Source of the DNA: Candidatus Poribacteria bacterium
GTDB taxonomy: Bacteria; Poribacteria; WGA-4E; WGA-3G
Reading direction: 5' to 3'
NCBI GenBank assembly: GCA_028818995.1
Contig: JAPPMR010000471.1
Coordinates: 1 to 6,035, forward strand
Length of the DNA: 6,035 bases
Shown here: positions 1-3,928 of the stretch, piece by piece
Position numbering within the stretch: the first letter of the stretch is position 1
Layout of the letters: each line of letters begins with the position of its first letter
The notes under the pieces: model-generated
Database searches by the model: none
What the model saw: only the letters and a program-made list of their open reading frames with translations
What the model was told of the DNA's origin: nothing
Translations under genes and position numbers: made by a program

Positions 1-1
1 G

Positions 2-1825
2 TTCAGAGCAACCGCCCGTGTCTTTATCACTGCAATGGAAATCATTGTCAGTTTGTCTTCGTACCCGACTGCCAAAATAGCCCGACGCTCTCATGAATAT
101 CGTCCTCTTGGACTTGGATTCGCCAACTTAGGTGCACTTTTAATGCGATTGGGTATCCCTTATGATAGTGCGGAAGCATGCAGCTACGCAGGTGCTATTA
201 CCGCTATCTTAAGTGGACAAGGTTACCAAACGAGTGCTGAAATCGCAAAAAGTATTGGACCTTTCGCAGGATACGCTAAGAATCGGAATTCAATGTTAGG
301 CGTTATCAACATGCATCGGGATGCCGCATACAAAATTGATGCCACAACTTGCCCGTCTGATCTTTTAGAGGCAGCGCGCGAAGACTGGGATATCTGCCAG
401 CAAAAAGGCGAAAACTGGGGATACCGCAATTCGCAAATCAGTGTTATCGCACCAACGGGAACCATCGCGCTCCTAATGGACTGTGATACAACTGGAATTG
501 AACCAGAATTTGCACTCGTTAAATTCAAAAAATTGGCGGGTGGCGGTTATATCAAGATTGTGAATCAGAGTGTTCGAGACGCTCTGGAAAAACTTGGCTA
601 CATACCGCAACACATAGAAGCGGTTGTCACGCATATTGTCGGAACAGGAACACTTGAAGGCACACCATATATCAATCCTGAATCCCTCAAATATAAAGGG
701 TTCACTGAGGAAGATATTGAACGCGTTGAAGAAATGTTGCCGAGTGCTTTTGACCTGAATCTCGCTTTCGCACCCGGTATATTAGGGGAAGAATGTCTTG
801 AAAGATTAGGCATCGCTGCTGATAAAGCTGCAGCTCCAGATTTTGAGCTGCTTACTTATCTTGGATTCAATCCAAGCGAAATCGCAACCGCAGAAGAAAT
901 TATATGTGGCACAGGTACTGTTGAAGGCGCACCACATTTGTCGTCCAAACACTACCCTGTTTTTGATTGTGCGGTGCAATCCGGTAAGCACGGCACTCGT
1001 TTTATTCATCACATGGGACCGCTAAAATTAATGGCGGCTGTACAACCTTTTATTTCGGGTGCTATTTCAAAAACAGTTAATGTCCCACGTGAAGCAACAG
1101 TAGATGACATCAAGGAACTTTATGTTGAGGCGTGGCGTCTCGGCGTGAAATGTCTTGCTATCTATCGGGATGGGAGCAAAGGCAGCCAACCGCTCTCAAC
1201 CAGTAGCCAGCAAGACGCACAGGGTGAAACCAGTGAACGTCCTATTAGGAGACGTCTCGCAGATACCCGAGACTCAAGAACACATAAATTCAGTGTCGGT
1301 GGTCATGAGGGTTACATGCATGTCGGCTTTTTTGAAGATGGCACTCCAGGTGAAGTCTTCCTCACTATGAGTAAACAGGGGTCTACCATCTCAGGACTCA
1401 TGGACTCTATTGCTATCCTCATCTCTGTCGCATTGCAATACGGTGTGCCGTTAGAGTCATTGGTTGACAAATTCAGTCATGTCCGATTTGAACCATCAGG
1501 ATTTACCCAAGACCGTGATATTCCAATGGCAAAGTCAATTGTTGACTACGTTTTCCGCTGGCTCGGAAAAGAGTTTCTCCAACAAGATATGCAAGAAGAC
1601 TCTGCTGGCGTTCTTGAGTTGGATGAACAGATGGCATTACCTGAAGAAATCCATCCGCCTGCACACGGCAATAACGGTGAATCAGATCCGTGGACTGATC
1701 GTGAGAGAATAATTACACTCCGACACGGAGACTCCCCGGCATGTCACGAGTGTGGCACAATTATGATTCGAAGCGGTATCTGTTATCGTTGCACCAATTG
1801 TGGAGCAACGAGCGGCTGTTCATAA
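2..1825 (+). CDS. nrdJ: Vitamin B12-dependent (class II) ribonucleotide reductase, 3' part
   Basis: The reading frame is open from the first full codon at base 2, so the gene begins upstream; 607 residues and the stop are present. The product reduces ribonucleotides to deoxyribonucleotides with adenosylcobalamin as radical source, in the cytoplasm, without oxygen dependence. The first in-frame ATG (35) is internal: the residues before it (FRATARVFITA) continue into a typical class II stretch, EIIVSLSSYP and YRPLGLGFANLGALLM. Further family marks are the substrate-phosphate loop APTGT (449-463), two GTGT-L/V-EG-T/A-P segments (about 647-668 and 908-931) typical of long-form NrdJ, HYPVFDCAVQSGKHGTRF, and QPFISGAISKTVN followed by AIYRDGSK. 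A TSCPD-type domain covers roughly 1247-1580. The C terminus is a cysteine tail: CHEC (1742-1753), CYRC (1781-1792) and CGATSGC (1799-1819), which in this family forms a zinc ribbon and carries the cysteines that re-reduce the active site. The catalytic thiyl cysteine lies upstream of the window. No frameshift is seen. Confidence 0.96.
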   Translation, partial: FRATARVFITAMEIIVSLSSYPTAKIARRSHEYRPLGLGFANLGALLMRLGIPYDSAEACSYAGAITAILSGQGYQTSAEIAKSIGPFAGYAKNRNSMLGVINMHRDAAYKIDATTCPSDLLEAAREDWDICQQKGENWGYRNSQISVIAPTGTIALLMDCDTTGIEPEFALVKFKKLAGGGYIKIVNQSVRDALEKLGYIPQHIEAVVTHIVGTGTLEGTPYINPESLKYKGFTEEDIERVEEMLPSAFDLNLAFAPGILGEECLERLGIAADKAAAPDFELLTYLGFNPSEIATAEEIICGTGTVEGAPHLSSKHYPVFDCAVQSGKHGTRFIHHMGPLKLMAAVQPFISGAISKTVNVPREATVDDIKELYVEAWRLGVKCLAIYRDGSKGSQPLSTSSQQDAQGETSERPIRRRLADTRDSRTHKFSVGGHEGYMHVGFFEDGTPGEVFLTMSKQGSTISGLMDSIAILISVALQYGVPLESLVDKFSHVRFEPSGFTQDRDIPMAKSIVDYVFRWLGKEFLQQDMQEDSAGVLELDEQMALPEEIHPPAHGNNGESDPWTDRERIITLRHGDSPACHECGTIMIRSGICYRCTNCGATSGCS

Positions 1826-1845
1826 ACCCACCACTATGAATAAGT

Positions 1846-1895
1846 ATAGGACTTACGTAAACCAAAACAAGGTTAGCGTAAGTCCTATTGTTTTT
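1846..1895 (+). terminator. Hairpin with T-rich tail after nrdJ (probable intrinsic terminator)
   Basis: ATAGGACTTACG (1846-1857) pairs perfectly with CGTAAGTCCTAT (1877-1888). The stem continues inward through a T-G wobble and one A-A mismatch into AACC/GGTT (1860-1863 with 1871-1874), leaving a seven-base loop (1864-1870). It is followed by TGTTTTT (1889-1895). It starts 20 bases after the nrdJ stop, so termination of nrdJ is the natural role. The stem is only moderately GC-rich and unusually long and perfect, so it could also be a mobile palindromic repeat serving as a terminator. Confidence 0.65.
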
Positions 1896-1923
1896 AATGT
1901 GTGTTCGACAAAGTTTGCAGATC

Positions 1924-1944
1924 AGGTAGAGCGCAGCGAAACCC
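1924..1944. repeat. 21-base direct repeat, copy 1
   Basis: This copy contains GGTAGAGCGCAGCGAAACCC and matches the copy at 2294-2314 at 18 of 21 positions, in the same orientation and 370 bases apart. GGT/ACC at its ends could pair, giving a weak hairpin. The conserved parts are GGTAGAGC and AGCGAAACCC; the two bases between them differ (GC here, AT in copy 2). No function is evident, and a dispersed intergenic repeat is the simplest reading. Confidence 0.6.
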
Positions 1945-1968
1945 TAATCAACGCTATGAATGCCTTTG

Positions 1969-1994
1969 GTAGAATGCGCTTTTTGGCATTCTAC
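1969..1994. repeat. 9-bp perfect hairpin
   Basis: GTAGAATGC (1969-1977) is the exact reverse complement of GCATTCTAC (1986-1994), with an eight-base loop containing five Ts. No T-run follows the stem, so it does not look like a terminator on the + strand. It lies between the first direct-repeat copy and the inverted-repeat-bounded block. Confidence 0.55.
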
Positions 1995-2005
1995 ATGATT
2001 CAGCG

Positions 2006-2290
2006 GGTGTCAATTTAGGAAAATATCTGTGTTATTGTGAACACCTCTAAATACTTGTGATTATTGGGATTGTCCCATATTTAGTCCCGTAGGGACGAGA
2101 TGTTTATAGCGCACCATATAAGCACCCTTCTTTAGCTCCGTAGGAGCGACATATTCTGATGGATAAACGGATGTGACAACATACTGCCCCTACGGGGCTC
2201 AAGAACATGTTCACCTTGTTTTCTATAAACATTGCGTCCCTACGGGACTGAAGAGGGCTTCCATATTTGGAAAATCCTTAAATTGACACC
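2006..2290. repeat. Block bounded by 12-bp perfect inverted repeats (MITE-like?)
   Basis: GGTGTCAATTTA (2006-2017) and its exact reverse complement TAAATTGACACC (2279-2290) face each other and bound 285 bases with no coding content. Similarity extends inward by GGA on both sides with one extra base. Inside lie four small palindromes at even spacing and a separate TGGGA/TCCCA hairpin (2065-2077). Terminal inverted repeats around a short non-coding block resemble a miniature inverted-repeat element, but no clear target-site duplication is visible, so mobility is inference. A second possibility is two independent copies of a dispersed repeat in opposite orientations. Confidence 0.5.
2082..2250. 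repeat. Array of four short palindromes at 50-51 base spacing
   Basis: The cores are GTCCC-GTA-GGGAC (2084-2096), GCTCC-GTA-GGAGC (2135-2147), GCCCC-TAC-GGGGC (2186-2198) and GTCCC-TAC-GGGAC (2236-2248). Core starts are 51, 51 and 50 bases apart. The first two read forward and the last two inverted, judged by loop sequence and flanks. The outer pair is closely related: 2082-2109 and the reverse complement of 2223-2250 agree at 25 of 28 positions, including the shared tail ATGTTTATAG. The stems differ but compensate (GTCCC/GGGAC, GCTCC/GGAGC, GCCCC/GGGGC), so base pairing is kept while sequence drifts. They resemble REP-type intergenic palindromes. Confidence 0.75.
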
Positions 2291-2293
2291 TAT

Positions 2294-2314
2294 GGGTAGA
2301 GCATAGCGAAACCC
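2294..2314. repeat. 21-base direct repeat, copy 2
   Basis: This is the second copy of the repeat at 1924-1944, reading GGGTAGAGC, AT, then AGCGAAACCC. It starts three bases after the right-hand inverted repeat ends at 2290. Here the GGGT/ACCC ends can pair over four bases. The pair of copies brackets both the 9-bp hairpin and the inverted-repeat block. Confidence 0.6.
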
Positions 2315-2323
2315 AAAAATATT

Positions 2324-2373
2324 GTAGGAGGCGTTTGCAACGCCGATAAATCGGACTTTCAAAGTCCTCCCAC
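2324..2373. repeat. 50-base cloverleaf-like palindromic element
   Basis: The stretch can be divided into stems with no unpaired bases between them. An outer stem GTAGGA/TCCCAC (2324-2329 with 2368-2373) has one mismatch. It encloses GGCGTT-TGC-AACGCC (2330-2344), GAT-AA-ATC (2345-2352) and GGACTTT-C-AAAGTCC (2353-2367). The middle arm is short and its two-base loop is tight; it can alternatively extend to CCGAT/ATCGG by taking pairs from its neighbours. It lacks tRNA features such as a T-loop, an anticodon arm with a seven-base loop, or a CCA end. It is best read as a repetitive palindromic element. Confidence 0.6.
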
Positions 2374-2423
2374 AAGAGTGGTTCGCGAGAATTGCACAGT
2401 TCTGAAATGTCTGTAAATTCATA

Positions 2424-2452
2424 TTGCCGACCCAGCATAAATATGGTATCCT
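2424..2452 (+). promoter_or_regulatory. Predicted sigma70-type promoter of rnpB
   Basis: TTGCCG (2424-2429) and TATCCT (2447-2452) are separated by 17 bases, each matching four of six consensus positions. Transcription would be expected to begin about 7-9 bases after the -10 element, near 2459-2461, which is where the P1 helix of RNase P RNA begins. That agreement is the main support. Confidence 0.6.
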
Positions 2453-2460
2453 TAACAGAC

Positions 2461-2799
2461 GCTTGAGTTGAGTAGATGGTCGCGTCCCATAATTGGGATG
2501 AGGAAAGTCCGGACTCCGTAGGGCAGGGTGCTGGGTAACCCCCAGGAGCGGCAACGCTATGGAAAGTGCAACAGAAAATAGACTACAACGTAACGTTGTA
2601 CAGGTGAAACGGTGCGGTAAAAGCGCACCAGTCCATAAGGTGACTTATGGAGCTGGCAAACCCCATCTGGAGCAAGGTAAAATGTGGACATTTAGAGGTG
2701 TGCCCGCCTCGTCCCGGGTAACCGCTTGAGGTTGATGGCAACATTGATCCCAGATGAATGATCATCACATACAGAATCCGGCTTATTCTCAACTCAAGC
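2461..2799 (+). ncRNA. rnpB: RNase P RNA, bacterial type A
   Basis: This is the catalytic RNA of RNase P, which removes 5' leaders from precursor tRNAs together with the RnpA protein. The ends are set by a perfect 12-bp P1 helix: GCTTGAGTTGAG (2461-2472) with CTCAACTCAAGC (2788-2799). The conserved core is clear: GAGGAAAGTCC (2500-2510), AGGGCAGGGTGCTGGGTAAC (2519-2538), ACAGAA near 2571, GGTGCGGTAA (2611-2620), GGAGCAAGGT near 2668, CCGCTTGAGG near 2722, AGATGAATG (2752-2760) and ACAGAATCCGGCTTA (2771-2785). Local hairpins fit the type A fold: TACAACG/CGTTGTA (2584-2600, P12), GGTGCG/CGCACC (2611-2629), CCATAAG-GTGA-CTTATGG (2633-2650, a GNRA-type loop as in L14) and a stem with a GCAA loop (2730-2749, P18-like). 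GGT at 2717-2719, in the L15 region, would contact the tRNA CCA end. No intrinsic terminator is visible downstream. Confidence 0.97.
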
Positions 2800-2817
2800 C
2801 AATCAATAAGAAATTTA

Positions 2818-2844
2818 CTTACAAATTTTACCTTCTCACATAAT
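2818..2844 (+). promoter_or_regulatory. Possible weak promoter of the methyltransferase gene
   Basis: CATAAT (2839-2844) matches the -10 consensus at five of six positions, and CTTACA (2818-2823) matches the -35 at four of six, but the spacer is only 15 bases. A start near 2851 would leave a leader of about eight bases before the ATG at 2859. Alternatively the gene is read through from rnpB, which lacks a visible terminator. Confidence 0.25.
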
Positions 2845-2858
2845 TTCGCCCGAGTATT

Positions 2859-3800
2859 ATGGTCGCTAAAGTCAATTCTGACCTTTTTGAGGCCTCCTTA
2901 AGAGTCTTATTTTTAAATACACTCAGAAGTCGAGGCAAGTACAAATATGCACGTTATAGAGGGCTCCCACTAAGGTATGCTGGCGGGAAAAGTCTTGGTG
3001 TAGGACATATAATAGAGCAACTTCCTGATGGACTTGAAAAACTTGTATCTCCATTTATAGGAGGCGGTGCCGTTGAAATTGCTTGTGCTAAAGAACTCAA
3101 CATACAAGTTTGTGCTTATGACATTTTTGATATTCTCGTAAACTATTGGCAAGTACAACTTTCGTTAGGTAGTGCACTCGCAAAACGACTTGAACAGTGG
3201 CAACCCACAAAAACACAATATACAAAGGTTAAGAATAGACTCAAAGCACATTGGAATAGTGAAAAACTTATTTCTGAACCCTTAGAATTGGCAGCACATT
3301 ATTGGTTTAATCACAATCTCTCCTACGGTCCCGGTTTTCTTGGGTGGATGTCTAAAATTTATGAATCGCCAGAGAGATATATCCGCACATTAGAGACAGT
3401 ACGTAATTTCAGATGTCCAAACTTGTCTGTCCATACAGGCAGATTTGAGGAAACCCTTCCAACACATTCAAATGACTTTCTATATTGCGATCCCCCCTAC
3501 TATCTTGATGAAGGGGAAATGTTCCGAGGTATCTATCCACAACGGAATTTCCCTGTCCATCACAAAGGTTTTAACCATGAATTGCTGCGCGACCTGCTCC
3601 ACAATCACAAGGGAGGTTTTGTCCTTTCGTATAACGATTGCCAAACTATTCGCCAATGGTACACTGACTTCCAGATTCTTGAAGTCCAGTGGCAGTACAC
3701 ATTAGGACAAGGCGAAACCCGCATTGGCAAGAATCGGATTGAAAATGGGACAGGACATGTCAAGCAGTCTCATGAACTTTTAATTGTAAAGAATAGCTAA
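2859..3800 (+). CDS. D12-class adenine-N6 DNA methyltransferase (orphan)
   Basis: The 313-residue protein has the signature of the Dam/M.DpnII D12 family, which transfers a methyl group from S-adenosylmethionine to the N6 of adenine in a specific DNA site. Visible motifs in alpha-class order are RYAGGKS (residues 39-45), SAM-binding FIGGG (66-70), an acidic residue in AYD (86-88), FNHNLSYGPGFLGW (150-163), the catalytic DPPYY (211-215) and FVLSYND (254-260). Length is close to the family norm. The target site cannot be read from sequence; GATC is only one family possibility. About 35 residues precede the first conserved motif, and no Shine-Dalgarno sequence precedes the ATG, so the start is uncertain, although the basic stretch RSRGKYKYARYRG looks like genuine protein. 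No restriction endonuclease gene adjoins it, suggesting an orphan enzyme. Sampled 60-base rows in the first half are 33-37% GC against about 45-48% in sampled rows of the neighbouring genes, consistent with acquisition by transfer. Confidence 0.93.
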   Translation: MVAKVNSDLFEASLRVLFLNTLRSRGKYKYARYRGLPLRYAGGKSLGVGHIIEQLPDGLEKLVSPFIGGGAVEIACAKELNIQVCAYDIFDILVNYWQVQLSLGSALAKRLEQWQPTKTQYTKVKNRLKAHWNSEKLISEPLELAAHYWFNHNLSYGPGFLGWMSKIYESPERYIRTLETVRNFRCPNLSVHTGRFEETLPTHSNDFLYCDPPYYLDEGEMFRGIYPQRNFPVHHKGFNHELLRDLLHNHKGGFVLSYNDCQTIRQWYTDFQILEVQWQYTLGQGETRIGKNRIENGTGHVKQSHELLIVKNS

Positions 3801-3836
3801 AGTTACACAACCAATCCTACATAACTGCCAGTTTCT

Positions 3837-3865
3837 TTGACATTTATGGGATCATACGTTATCAT
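3837..3865 (+). promoter_or_regulatory. Strong predicted sigma70-type promoter
   Basis: A perfect TTGACA (3837-3842) and TATCAT (3860-3865, five of six matches) are 17 bases apart. Transcription would begin near 3873, giving a leader of about 55 bases before the ATG at 3929. A 10-base perfect palindrome, ATAATATTAT (3864-3873), overlaps the end of the -10 and the expected start point, but AT palindromes of this size are common by chance. A GATC lies in the spacer (3850-3853). Confidence 0.65.
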
Positions 3866-3928
3866 AATATTATCGTGAAATACATAAGATAAAACAAAAC
3901 AATTCAATATCGTTTATGATTCAATAAA

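Larger units (their letters stand above)
1826..2460. other. Gene-free, repeat-rich intergenic region
   Basis: These 635 bases separate nrdJ from rnpB and contain no convincing protein gene. The short open frames here run through palindromes or into rnpB and encode no recognisable protein. The region holds, in order, a terminator-like hairpin, one copy of a 21-base direct repeat, a 9-bp hairpin, an inverted-repeat-bounded block with four regularly spaced small palindromes, the second copy of the direct repeat, a cloverleaf-like palindrome and the rnpB promoter. About 50 bases (2374-2423) show nothing I can name. Each supported part is listed separately. Confidence 0.8.

Noticed and set aside
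647..931. Internal duplication in nrdJ (two GTGT-L/V-EG segments)
   Set aside because: Both segments occur in known long-form NrdJ proteins, so this is normal family architecture, not a new duplication.
1800..2018. 72-codon open frame on the + strand after nrdJ
   Set aside because: It overlaps the nrdJ end in another frame and runs through the terminator hairpin and a repeat, with no start-site signal.
2082..2250. CRISPR-like array, because repeats recur every 50-51 bases
   Set aside because: The repeats are not identical, the last two are inverted relative to the first two, there are only four, and no cas gene or leader is present.
2324..2373. Possible tRNA, from the cloverleaf-like fold
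   Set aside because: At 50 bases it is too short, its arms abut with no D, anticodon or T-loop consensus, and one arm has a two-base loop.
2240..2554. 104-codon open frame on the - strand
   Set aside because: It overlaps the conserved 5' half of rnpB and the palindromic repeats, and its translation resembles no known protein.
2811..2828. AAATTT/AAATTT hairpin as the rnpB terminator
   Set aside because: The stem is six A-T pairs with no GC and only four Ts at its end, too weak for intrinsic termination.
3916..3927. Three-codon upstream frame (ATG ATT CAA TAA) as a translational control element
   Set aside because: It is too short to distinguish from chance in an AT-rich leader, and no ribosome binding site precedes it.
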